A DNA stretch of 64,000 nucleotides, from NCBI GenBank assembly GCA_009711825.1, contig VEMY01000007.1, positions 1 through 64,000 on the forward strand, in the 5' to 3' direction. The position numbers and the translations under genes are program-made. Source of the DNA: Bacillota bacterium (lineage in GTDB: Bacteria; Bacillota; Proteinivoracia; UBA4975; VEMY01). The notes under the pieces are model-generated. The model worked only from the letters and a program-made list of their open reading frames with translations, did no database searches and was not told the DNA's origin. The stretch's first letter is position 1; each line of letters starts with the position of its first letter. Shown piece after piece: positions 45,124 through 52,835 of this stretch.

Positions 45124-46102
45124 GTCGATGGCAATTGCAACGATAATTTACTACACACTCTTTAACGCTGCGCCTTTGATTTTCGCGGCAATTGGCGGCA
45201 CCTTCACCGAGCGCAGCGGCGTAATCAATATTGCCCTGGAAGGAATAATGGTCATCGGCGCGTTTTTTGGCGCTGCTTTCGCCATGACCAGTGGCAATCC
45301 CTGGATCGGGGTGCTGGCGGCAGTAATTGCCGGAGCAATCCTATCCTGGCTGCATGCTGTTGTCAGTATCAAATTTAAGGCCAATCAGGTCGTAAGCGGA
45401 ACTGCCATCAATCTATTGGCTGTCGGGGTCGCATCATTTATGATGCGTGCTGTTTATGGCAGCGGCGGACAGTTGTTGTTGGGAACTTCACCAAGCTTGC
45501 CCCGCTGGTCGCTTTCAAACCTCCTGGCGCCGGTTCCTATTCTTGGCGACTTTATGAATACGCCTTTTATGACCAGGGCTTTTGGCGAACATGCTCCCGG
45601 TGTTTATCTTGCTTTTGTTGCGGTGATAGTCGGCCATATCGTTCTGTTTAAGACGCCTTTGGGATTACGTTTGCGGGCTGTCGGTGAACACCCCCGTGCT
45701 GCTGATACTTTGGGGGTAAATGTGCCCCGTATGCGCTATCTGGGTGTGCTGATAAGCGGTGTGCTTGCTGGGTTTGCCGGATCAATTCTCTCCATTAGCC
45801 CCGGGATGTCCGGGTTTGTGGTCGGCATGATTGCCGGGCGTGGTTTTATCGCTCTGGCGGCAATGATTTTCGGTAAGTGGACTCCCTTTGGCGCCATGGG
45901 GGCGTGTCTGTTATTTGGCCTGTCGACTTCCTTTGAAGTCAGCGCCAGCGTGCTTTTCCGAAACGTGCCTTTCCTTCAGTCAGTACCTTCTCAATTCTAT
46001 ACGATGCTGCCATATATCATTACCATGTTAGCTCTAGCGGGCTTTATCGGCCGCAGCACGCCACCTGCTGCATCTGGAATACCTTATGAGACCAATCAAT
46101 AA
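45116..46102 (+). CDS. ABC transporter permease, nucleoside type (NupQ-like)
   Basis: Second permease of the importer, 328 residues, with about eight membrane segments and the motifs GTFTERSGVINIALEGIMVIGAF (in parts) and GRGFIALAAMIFGKWTPFGA. The ATG at 45116 overlaps the previous stop by eight bases, after AAAAGGAGG. The operon ends at a bidirectional terminator. Confidence 0.92.
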   Translation: MIESMAIATIIYYTLFNAAPLIFAAIGGTFTERSGVINIALEGIMVIGAFFGAAFAMTSGNPWIGVLAAVIAGAILSWLHAVVSIKFKANQVVSGTAINLLAVGVASFMMRAVYGSGGQLLLGTSPSLPRWSLSNLLAPVPILGDFMNTPFMTRAFGEHAPGVYLAFVAVIVGHIVLFKTPLGLRLRAVGEHPRAADTLGVNVPRMRYLGVLISGVLAGFAGSILSISPGMSGFVVGMIAGRGFIALAAMIFGKWTPFGAMGACLLFGLSTSFEVSASVLFRNVPFLQSVPSQFYTMLPYIITMLALAGFIGRSTPPAASGIPYETNQ

Positions 46103-46142
46103 AAGAAAACCCATTTCAAAACCCATTTCGGGTTTTCTTTTT
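46101..46142. terminator. Bidirectional terminator with a tandem 12-bp repeat
   Basis: AAAACCCATTTC occurs twice in tandem (46106-46117 and 46118-46129) and is followed by GGGTTTTCTTTTT. Either copy can pair with the single GGGTTTT arm: the near copy gives a 7-bp stem with ATTTC loop, the far copy a longer stem reaching AAAAGAAAACCC / GGGTTTTCTTTT. T-rich sequence on both sides serves the two convergent genes. Confidence 0.78.
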
Positions 46143-46150
46143 GGGTCTTG

Positions 46151-47176
46151 TCAAATGTTGAGGGAATTTATAAACTCTAGAATTTCCGCCTGCTTCGCAT
46201 TTACCACAGTAAAATCAGTGTTAGGGACATAGATTTTCTCCATTTTGGCGTGGAGATCTTTTGCCCGCACCAGATAGTTGACCGCCTTTGCGATTGTATC
46301 CGAAACTGGTTTCGGCATTGAATCACTGATTGCGCCGGCACTAAATTCTCTGGCGCCCGGCAGGGCAAGTTGATGGGGCGGGTGACTGGAGAATATGCCA
46401 AGAACCCCGGGAATATAGATGTGTTCAATATTGCCGGGCTGCAGTCCGCAATACAGGTAGCGGACAGCTGCCCCCTGTGAAGATAGGTGAGCGGCGACTG
46501 TTTCTAAAACTTGTGTCTTAAAAAATCGGTCAGTGCCTGATAAAATATATAAATCATTAGTCTCTTTAGCAAGTTCGGCCAGGTAACTTACCGTCCCGGC
46601 ACTGGTAATCGCAGTTGCGAATGCCTTTTGGCTGCGCCCCTTTGGCAAGCTTGGCAGGGAAGCTATAATCTCCCGGGCAGTGCTGGCGGCGGCTTGCTCA
46701 GATGCCGGCGATGCCACAATGGGGCGCGCAGTGTTTAACCAGTGGGCAGCTAGGGACAGCCAACGGTATGCCTCGCTGTAGGAATTGCTAATTGAATCTG
46801 CCAGATTCAAGATTTCTGAACGTTTTGTAATTAAGTTTTCTCGATTCCAGGCAATCCCTAGATCTACAATTTCTTGCACGGCACCCGGCAAACGGGGGTC
46901 AATTGTATGGGGAGCAGTGCCGTCAAGCACGGAAACCTCAGCATCATGAATAAAAATCCCGTCTAGGGAACCAACATCTGCGGAACAGTGATACAAGTCC
47001 ACTGGGTGAAACCTGCCTAACTCTTTGGCAAGCGACTTCAGCATCGTCGATTTGCCGACACCGGGACCGCCCTTGAGGATAAACACCCGGTTGGTGGTGT
47101 CTGGCGACAGAAAGTTATAAAATGAATAGAAACCGCTGGCAGTATTTGCACCGGCAAAATATTGATATGTCTTCAT
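46151..47176 (-). CDS. P-loop ATPase with internally duplicated halves (PRK06851-like)
   Basis: The only minus-strand gene. The 341-residue protein is built of two related halves. Half one (about 6-90): YFAGANTASGFYSFY, then ILKGGPGVGKSTMLKSL with Lys42 in the P-loop, DLYHCSADVGSLDGIFI, and VLDGTAPH. Half two (about 185-268): AFATAITSAGTVSYL, then ILSGTDRFFKTQVLETV where the P-loop glycines and GKS are lost, YLYCGLQPGNIEHIYI, and IFSSHPPH. Probably only the first half binds ATP. I relate it to the uncharacterised PRK06851 group from memory; biochemical function is unknown. The ATG (complement of 47174-47176) is chosen for AAGGAGCG upstream. Confidence 0.85.
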   Translation of the reverse strand: MKTYQYFAGANTASGFYSFYNFLSPDTTNRVFILKGGPGVGKSTMLKSLAKELGRFHPVDLYHCSADVGSLDGIFIHDAEVSVLDGTAPHTIDPRLPGAVQEIVDLGIAWNRENLITKRSEILNLADSISNSYSEAYRWLSLAAHWLNTARPIVASPASEQAAASTAREIIASLPSLPKGRSQKAFATAITSAGTVSYLAELAKETNDLYILSGTDRFFKTQVLETVAAHLSSQGAAVRYLYCGLQPGNIEHIYIPGVLGIFSSHPPHQLALPGAREFSAGAISDSMPKPVSDTIAKAVNYLVRAKDLHAKMEKIYVPNTDFTVVNAKQAEILEFINSLNI

Positions 47177-47188
47177 TTTTTTCGCTCC

Positions 47189-47228
47189 TTTTGCCCAATC
47201 TAATTTATAATACTTGTAATGGGCAAAA
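47189..47228. repeat. 9-bp palindromic repeat in a divergent promoter region
   Basis: TTTTGCCCA (47189-47197) and TGGGCAAAA (47220-47228) are a perfect inverted repeat, centres 31 bases apart (three helical turns). The AT-rich 22 bases between them contain a TATTAT-like -10 for the minus-strand gene (complement strand). This could be a regulator binding site controlling one or both divergent genes, or a hairpin. Confidence 0.55.
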
Positions 47229-47251
47229 ACAGTGCAAAGAGTAAGTGACTT

Positions 47252-47260
47252 TGCTATAAT
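47252..47260 (+). promoter_or_regulatory. Extended -10 promoter for the ymfK-like gene
   Basis: TGCTATAAT at 47252-47260 is a perfect -10 with the TG extension. No good -35 is seen 17 bases upstream (GTGCAA). The start codon is only 19 bases downstream. Confidence 0.6.
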
Positions 47261-47278
47261 GAAATTTGGGGTGAAATA

Positions 47279-48040
47279 ATGGAATGGTATATGGAATACA
47301 TCATCCATAATGACCGTCCCGGGTTATTGGGCGATTTGGCTACATTTTTGGGGCTGATGGGTGTAAATATCACGATGATTAATGGCATTGCCAGCCATAA
47401 ACGCGGTTTGATGCTTCGCTGCAGCGATCCGGCGCGGATTGTCACGATGAAAAATACTTTAACCCAGGCCTCCAATATTGAACTCACCGCTTTTCGGCGT
47501 CCAACTTTTATCGACAGAGTTACGCTTCAACACGGCAAGATTCTTCGCCAGGATCCCGAGAAGCATAATACATTTATGTTCACCCGAGATGAATTGGGAA
47601 TGCTTGTGGATTTTCTGGGGGAGCTTTTGGGCAGGCAACGCCCAGTTGTCGGGATGCGTGGCATGCCCCGGGTGGGTAAATCCGAAGCAGCAATTGCAGC
47701 CTGTGTCCATGCCAACAAGAAATGGGTGCTGGTTTCATCCACTTTAATGCGTCAAATTATGCGCAGCACACTCTTGGATGATGAGAGAACCGACGATTGC
47801 ATCTATATAATCGATGGCATTGTCTCCAGCATCCGCGGTTCCGCCCGGCATAAAGCGTTGGTTCAGGAGGTTCTACAACTACCTGCTCCCAAGATAATCG
47901 AACACCCTGATATCTTTATGCGTGAGCTGGATCTTGAACCGGAATTTTTTGATTACACTGTCGAACTAAGGCGTCATGCCGATGAGGAAATAAACTACGA
48001 GCTGGTGAGTCAATCCTTTTCTTCATTTGATATTAGTTGA
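47279..48040 (+). CDS. ymfK: YmfK-like protein (DUF3388): ACT-like domain plus P-loop
   Basis: The 253-residue protein starts with EWYMEYIIHNDRPGLLGDLA, an ACT-like small-molecule domain (about 1-75). It continues with an ATPase-like region holding GMRGMPRVGKSEAAIAAC, a P-loop with GKS, and IYIIDGI as a possible Walker B-like strand. Biochemical function is unknown. ATG at 47279 gives the family-like start; GGGGTGA lies upstream. It precedes rodZ, as ymfK precedes ymfM in B. subtilis. Confidence 0.82.
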   Translation: MEWYMEYIIHNDRPGLLGDLATFLGLMGVNITMINGIASHKRGLMLRCSDPARIVTMKNTLTQASNIELTAFRRPTFIDRVTLQHGKILRQDPEKHNTFMFTRDELGMLVDFLGELLGRQRPVVGMRGMPRVGKSEAAIAACVHANKKWVLVSSTLMRQIMRSTLLDDERTDDCIYIIDGIVSSIRGSARHKALVQEVLQLPAPKIIEHPDIFMRELDLEPEFFDYTVELRRHADEEINYELVSQSFSSFDIS

Positions 48041-48052
48041 GGAGCGATTATA

Positions 48053-48844
48053 ATGGAGCAAATTATTCAACAACTGATTGAAGCTCGCAAACGGGCAAAT
48101 CTGAGCCTGGAAGATCTTCAGCAGCGGACAAAAATTTCCCTGCGTCAATTACAGGCCCTAGAAAATGGCGAATGGGAGCAAATCGGGCCCGCTGTATATA
48201 TTCGGGGGTTTATTCGCCGTTATGCACAGGAGGTTGGGCTGGACCCCGACACATTATTTCATGAGGAAGTGCAAGCGCCTCCGGTATCGCCTCGGCGACG
48301 TCCGGCGCGCAGGCGTCGGGAATTCAGCTTCGCTCCTCTGCTGAGGCTTTTATTTGTCATTGCTGTGGCAGCGTTGGTGGTATTTTTAGTCCGCGATGCG
48401 ATGCTGACCTGGATGCAGCCCGACCCACAAGTGCCGGACCTGCCGCCGATTGATACCGAGGAACCGGATGATGAGGAAGATGAAGATCCGATTGTAGAAG
48501 ATCCGGAGCCGGAAGATCCCGATTCGGAATTGGAGTTAATTGAAGACGATGACAACAGTGCCGTTTACTCGCTCTTCAACGCAGAAGCCTTAGTGGTAGA
48601 GATAGAATTCACTGGCGCCTGCTGGACCCGAAGAAATATCGATGGAGAAGGTAATGTTGAAGAGACCTTCGTCAGCGGCGACGAGGAAGAGTGGAGTGCT
48701 GAGGAAACATTCTTCATCCGCTTGGGAGCACCGCAAAACGTGCAAGTTATAGTGAACGGAATTGAAGTTGAAGTCCCAGAGTCGGATACTCCGTTTAATC
48801 TCCAAATTAATTTGCAGCCAGAGGAAGATCAGGGGGAGGAATAA
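48053..48844 (+). CDS. rodZ: Cell shape protein RodZ (YmfM family)
   Basis: Links the MreB cytoskeleton to the membrane. The 263-residue protein has a helix-turn-helix domain (about 1-75, including ALENGEWEQIGPAVYIRGFIRRYA in two parts), a basic stretch SPRRRPARRRR, one membrane segment (about 97-118), an extremely acidic linker (about 127-165), and a C-terminal extracytoplasmic beta domain. ATG at 48053 after GAGGAGCG. Overlaps rimO by one base. Confidence 0.9.
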   Translation: MEQIIQQLIEARKRANLSLEDLQQRTKISLRQLQALENGEWEQIGPAVYIRGFIRRYAQEVGLDPDTLFHEEVQAPPVSPRRRPARRRREFSFAPLLRLLFVIAVAALVVFLVRDAMLTWMQPDPQVPDLPPIDTEEPDDEEDEDPIVEDPEPEDPDSELELIEDDDNSAVYSLFNAEALVVEIEFTGACWTRRNIDGEGNVEETFVSGDEEEWSAEETFFIRLGAPQNVQVIVNGIEVEVPESDTPFNLQINLQPEEDQGEE

Positions 48845-50151
48845 TGAAAACAGTGGTAGTGGTCAATCTGGGTTGCCCTAAAAACCAGATTGATGCTGAG
48901 ACAATGCTTGGCCTGATGGCCAGGGCCGGATACGAAATTACAACCCGGTTAGAGGAGGCAGAGGTTATAATCGTCAACACCTGTGGATTCATTGAGCAGG
49001 CAAAAGAAGAATCGATTAATAAAATCTTAGAAGTCGCGGAACACAAGAAACATGGTTGCTGCCGACAGCTGATTGTATCAGGTTGTTTATCCCAACGCTA
49101 CCAGAAGCAATTGCCGGAGCTTTTGCCCGAGGTTGATGCCTATCTTGGCACCGGCAGTATCGAAGACATATTGGATGTTGTTGAGTCCAATGCCAGCCGC
49201 CTTGGGCGCCCTTCGCACTATGCTGGGGTTGCTGAGACCGACAGAATGTTTTCCACATGGCCCTACGGCTATCTAAAAATTGCCGAGGGCTGCAATAACA
49301 GGTGTTCGTACTGTGTAATCCCCCGCTTACGTGGACGTCTGCGCAGCAAAAATTTGGAGCAGATTGTCAATGAAGCCAAGCGGATGTTGGAGGCCGGGAT
49401 TAGAGAAATTGTCCTGATTGCCCAGGATTGTTCTGCCTATGGTTTAGACACTAGCGGGCGCAGCCAGCTGGTATCGGTTTTGCAAGCTCTGGAAACTTTG
49501 CCGGGGGAATTTCGTGTTCGCGTGTTATACTGTTATCCTGATCATATCAATGATGATTTGATAGACTTTCTATCCCAGTCTGAGAAAGTCGTGCGCTATC
49601 TTGACATTCCTTTGCAACACAGTCATCCGGAGATTTTGGCCAGCATGGGACGCAGTAACCGCAATACAGATGTTGAACAATTGGTAGGCAAGTTGCGGGA
49701 GCGGATTACCGGCATTGCCCTGCGAACAACATTCATCGTTGGTTATCCCGGAGAGACCGAAACGCATTATCAACATCTCTACGATTTTGCAAAACGCATG
49801 AAATTTGCGCAATTGGGTGCGTTTGTCTATTCCCGGGAGCGTGGTACCCGGGCAGCGCGTTTGCCAGACCAGGTGCCAAACGAAGAAAAGCAACGCCGCT
49901 ATAATTTCTTAATGCAGATGCAGCAGCGGTTAGTGCAGGCCAATAATCAGAGTATGGTTGATTCGGTACACAGAGTTTTAATTGACTATGTAGATTCCCG
50001 GCGTCAGATTGCCCAGGGACGCGGCTACTGGCAGGCTCCGGAAATTGACAACAATATTGTAATCGAAGCCAGTTCCCTGAAAGCCGGCACTTTCGTCGAT
50101 GTGCGAGTTAATGGGGTCAATGGCTATAATCTACGAGGGGTGATTGGATGA
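48844..50151 (+). CDS. rimO: Ribosomal protein S12 methylthiotransferase
   Basis: Radical-SAM enzyme adding a methylthio group to an Asp of S12. The 435-residue protein has the N-terminal UPF0004 domain (VVNLGCPKNQIDAE, CGFI, SGCLSQRY carrying the auxiliary-cluster cysteines), the radical-SAM motif EGCNNRCSYCVIP, and a C-terminal TRAM domain. The CPKN start distinguishes it from MiaB. ATG at 48844 shares a base with the rodZ stop. Confidence 0.95.
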   Translation: MKTVVVVNLGCPKNQIDAETMLGLMARAGYEITTRLEEAEVIIVNTCGFIEQAKEESINKILEVAEHKKHGCCRQLIVSGCLSQRYQKQLPELLPEVDAYLGTGSIEDILDVVESNASRLGRPSHYAGVAETDRMFSTWPYGYLKIAEGCNNRCSYCVIPRLRGRLRSKNLEQIVNEAKRMLEAGIREIVLIAQDCSAYGLDTSGRSQLVSVLQALETLPGEFRVRVLYCYPDHINDDLIDFLSQSEKVVRYLDIPLQHSHPEILASMGRSNRNTDVEQLVGKLRERITGIALRTTFIVGYPGETETHYQHLYDFAKRMKFAQLGAFVYSRERGTRAARLPDQVPNEEKQRRYNFLMQMQQRLVQANNQSMVDSVHRVLIDYVDSRRQIAQGRGYWQAPEIDNNIVIEASSLKAGTFVDVRVNGVNGYNLRGVIG

Positions 50152-50723
50152 ACAACCTGGCAAACAAAATAACTATTTTTCGTATTTTTTTGGCACCGCT
50201 ATTTATGATTCCGATTTTGGTGAAGGTGCCTTATGGAGAGTTTATTGCGGCGTTGGTTTTTGTGATTGCTGCCAGCACCGATGGCTTAGACGGCTATATC
50301 GCCCGCAAACACAAAATGGTAACGAACTTTGGCAAATTCCTCGATCCGCTGGCTGACAAACTTCTTGTCACATCCGCTTTGATTACCTTGGCTTGGATGC
50401 AGCAAATTCATCCCTTGCCGGTCTTTGTTATTCTCAGTCGGGAATTTGCAGTTACCGGGCTGCGTGTTATTGCCGCCTCAGAAGGCCATGTAATCAGTGC
50501 CAGCAAATTGGGCAAATTCAAGACCCTGACGCAAATCATCGCCATCACGGCGCTAACAATTAATGCAGGCATGGACAAGTCTTTGTCATGGTTGCACACA
50601 GCTTTAGGATTTCTTCCCGTCTTAGAAATTGCCATGATCAGTCTTTACTTGGCAATAATTATGACAATTGTATCGGGAGTCGATTATTTTGTAAAAAATA
50701 AGCATGTGATTCACTTGGGGTAG
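50148..50723 (+). CDS. pgsA: CDP-diacylglycerol-glycerol-3-phosphate 3-phosphatidyltransferase
   Basis: Makes phosphatidylglycerol phosphate. The 191-residue membrane protein has the CDP-alcohol phosphotransferase motif as DGLDGYIARKHKMVTNFGKF, followed by LDPLADK. ATG at 50148 overlaps the rimO stop (ATGA). Uses CDP-diacylglycerol from CdsA (13584). In B. subtilis cinA and recA follow; here two extra genes intervene. Confidence 0.95.
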   Translation: MNNLANKITIFRIFLAPLFMIPILVKVPYGEFIAALVFVIAASTDGLDGYIARKHKMVTNFGKFLDPLADKLLVTSALITLAWMQQIHPLPVFVILSREFAVTGLRVIAASEGHVISASKLGKFKTLTQIIAITALTINAGMDKSLSWLHTALGFLPVLEIAMISLYLAIIMTIVSGVDYFVKNKHVIHLG

Positions 50724-50744
50724 TTGTCAAACTATCCTTTTTTT
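50718..50744 (+). terminator. Probable terminator after pgsA
   Basis: Short stem TAGTT / AACTA extended by GG / CC around one bulged T, loop GTCA, then eight T residues with one intervening pair of C. Stem is weak but the T-run is strong. Confidence 0.55.
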
Positions 50745-50768
50745 GTTAGCGAAAACAAAGACAAGCCA

Positions 50769-50777
50769 TGTTATAAT
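50769..50777 (+). promoter_or_regulatory. Extended -10 promoter for the 50807-52766 gene pair
   Basis: TGTTATAAT at 50769-50777 has a perfect TATAAT with TG extension. No -35 is visible at 17 bases. Start codon lies 30 bases downstream. Confidence 0.6.
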
Positions 50778-50806
50778 TGATTATGTAAACTAAGGGAGGG
50801 GATAAA

Positions 50807-51307
50807 ATGCGTTGGAAAATTTTTATTCCCCTGGCCCTGGCGTTGACTGTTTTCGCCCTGGCAGGCAATCACTTCTGGATGAACTATACAGACCGCGCTT
50901 ACGCTACAGCGCTCACCGGTGAGTCAATTCAGCAGGTGACAATGGAGCATGATGTCATGTCCATAACTGTGGCGGAAGGATACCGTGTGTCTGATGTGAT
51001 TTCAGTGTTGGAGGCGAACGCTGACAGCGCTGTTTGGTCCCGGGTCAGGGATATAAGAATGGAACCCAAGTCTGAACATCTGCTGCCTGTGAAAATAACC
51101 CGTCAGGTGGATTTGATAGCTGCGCAGGCTCAGGCAACTAAAGAGTATTATACTGCCAGTCTGCTTCTCGAAGAGCTTGCTGTTGAATATGATTTGACAG
51201 CTGAGACCCTTCTATGGGGCAATTGGCTGTTTATGGAGTTAAATTCTGATTCCGGAGCATATTACGGCAGGGTGCAATTAAACAAGGGAGGTGCTGCAAT
51301 TGATTGA
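50807..51307 (+). CDS. Exported or membrane-anchored protein of unknown function, coupled to an FtsH-like protease
   Basis: Not recognised. The 166-residue product has an N-terminal hydrophobic segment (about 4-22, FIPLALALTVFALAG after MRWK), which may be a signal anchor, then a soluble domain (about 30-166). A central portion (QVDLIAAQAQATKEYYTASLLLEELAVEY in parts) is predicted helical. ATG at 50807 after GGGAGGGG. Its last eight bases overlap the FtsH-like gene, implying linked synthesis. It could provide the extracytoplasmic part that the partner protease lacks, but that is conjecture. Confidence 0.78.
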   Translation: MRWKIFIPLALALTVFALAGNHFWMNYTDRAYATALTGESIQQVTMEHDVMSITVAEGYRVSDVISVLEANADSAVWSRVRDIRMEPKSEHLLPVKITRQVDLIAAQAQATKEYYTASLLLEELAVEYDLTAETLLWGNWLFMELNSDSGAYYGRVQLNKGGAAID

Positions 51308-52766
51308 AGTTTTGGCCGCTATGGCTGTAGCAGCGCTGACTTTGCTTGCAGTTAATGGTGTCAACATCATGCCCTGGGTTTTGCTGTCGGTGGTTGGATT
51401 TATTTTTGTTAAACGCTTCGACTTAATGGACAGAATTCAGGGCGGGGTCAGTGTGACCAATAAACCGGTTAACACAAGTCAACCCTCTTTCGACAGCATT
51501 GGCGGACAAAACTCTGCCAAGCGGGAAGTTATCGAGGCCTTAGAGTTGCTTGTTGCCTCCCATGCCAATAAGCTGGGTGTGCGCCCTTTGGGCGGAATTC
51601 TGCTAGAAGGTCCGCCGGGAACGGGCAAAACCTTGATGGCTAGGGCAGCTGCAAGCTACACCGATTCGGTATTTGTTTCAGCTGCCGGCAGTGAATTTAT
51701 TGAAATGTACGCCGGTGTTGGAGCAAAACGGGTTCGGCAATTGTTTGCCGATGCCCGAAAACAGGCCAAACAGCAAAAAAAGCAATCGGCGGTTATTTTT
51801 ATTGATGAGCTTGATGTAGTCGGTGGCAAGCGGGGGAAGGTTGAAAGCCATCTGGAATATGATCAGACACTGAACCAATTGCTGGTTGAACTGGATGGGA
51901 TCGAAGACAATCAGGAGATTAAAATATTTGTGTTGGGTGCTACCAACAGAGCAGATCTCCTGGATGATGCCCTAATGCGTCCCGGTCGCTTTGACCGCAT
52001 TGTCGAAATCGGCATGCCTGACAGCGCCGGACGCCTGGAGATACTCAAAATTCATGCCCAGGACAAGCCTTTGGCCGTTGATGTTGATCTGCAAGAAATA
52101 GCTCAGCAGACCTACGGCTTTTCCGGCGCCCACTTGGCAAATCTGGTCAACGAAGCAGCGATTAAGGCAATGCGCAAAAAAGCCACCGAAATTACCGCGG
52201 CAGATTTTCTTGAATCCATTGACAAGGTTCAGCTGGGTGAAACCAAAGAGGGGCTTCTCGCTGCCGATGAAAAGAAACGGGTGGCGATTCATGAAACCGG
52301 TCACGCCTTGATTAGTGAATGGTTCTTCCCGGGCTCTGTCTCGGCGGTAACAATTGTTCCACGGGCAAAGACACTGGGGTTTATCCGACAAAAGGATGAT
52401 AAACAACCGACTCTGCAAACCCAGTCATGGCTGGAAAAACAAATTTCTGTATTGCTTGCCGGCGCCGTTGCCGAAGAAATTACCTTTGGCGAGCGAAGTA
52501 CTGGCGCAGCCAACGACTTCCAACGTGCCCTATCAATCAGCGAAAACATGATTGGTTGCGGCTTGTCGGAGCTTGGAGTTGTGGACGTAAAAAAACTGGA
52601 TCGGTCTAAATTGCAGGCGGCCTGCACAGAAATCATCGAAAGGTGTACTGCCAGGGTTCGCAAGCTGCTGTTGGATAACCGTGACCAATTGAATATAATT
52701 GCCGCTGACTTAACAGAACGCGAGCGATTAACTGGAGAAGAATTCAGGACTCTGATGCGCCACTGA
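51300..52766 (+). CDS. FtsH-like membrane AAA+ metalloprotease lacking the extracytoplasmic domain
   Basis: The 488-residue protein starts with two close hydrophobic segments (about 1-18 and 23-36) and no extracytoplasmic domain between them. The AAA module follows: GPPGTGKTLMARA, pore loop MYAGVGAKR (MFVGVG in FtsH), Walker B VIFIDELD, and ATNRADLLDDALMRPGRFDR. The peptidase has zinc motif HETGH and the distal Asp in GAANDFQRA, so both activities look intact. It is shorter than FtsH (about 610-650). TTG 51300, six bases after GGGAGGTG, is preferred over the GTG at 51291 within that site. A second, standard ftsH is expected elsewhere. Confidence 0.88.
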   Translation: MIEVLAAMAVAALTLLAVNGVNIMPWVLLSVVGFIFVKRFDLMDRIQGGVSVTNKPVNTSQPSFDSIGGQNSAKREVIEALELLVASHANKLGVRPLGGILLEGPPGTGKTLMARAAASYTDSVFVSAAGSEFIEMYAGVGAKRVRQLFADARKQAKQQKKQSAVIFIDELDVVGGKRGKVESHLEYDQTLNQLLVELDGIEDNQEIKIFVLGATNRADLLDDALMRPGRFDRIVEIGMPDSAGRLEILKIHAQDKPLAVDVDLQEIAQQTYGFSGAHLANLVNEAAIKAMRKKATEITAADFLESIDKVQLGETKEGLLAADEKKRVAIHETGHALISEWFFPGSVSAVTIVPRAKTLGFIRQKDDKQPTLQTQSWLEKQISVLLAGAVAEEITFGERSTGAANDFQRALSISENMIGCGLSELGVVDVKKLDRSKLQAACTEIIERCTARVRKLLLDNRDQLNIIAADLTERERLTGEEFRTLMRH

Positions 52767-52785
52767 TTTTTATCAGTGGTTTTTC
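52760..52785 (+). terminator. Intrinsic terminator after the FtsH-like gene
   Basis: Stem CCACTGAT / ATCAGTGG (52760-52767 with 52772-52779), TTTT loop, five T residues then C. The stem includes the stop codon. Confidence 0.88.
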
Positions 52786-52835
52786 TTTATTTCTGGAAAT
52801 GCGTACAGTACAATAGAAACAGGGAAGTGATAATA

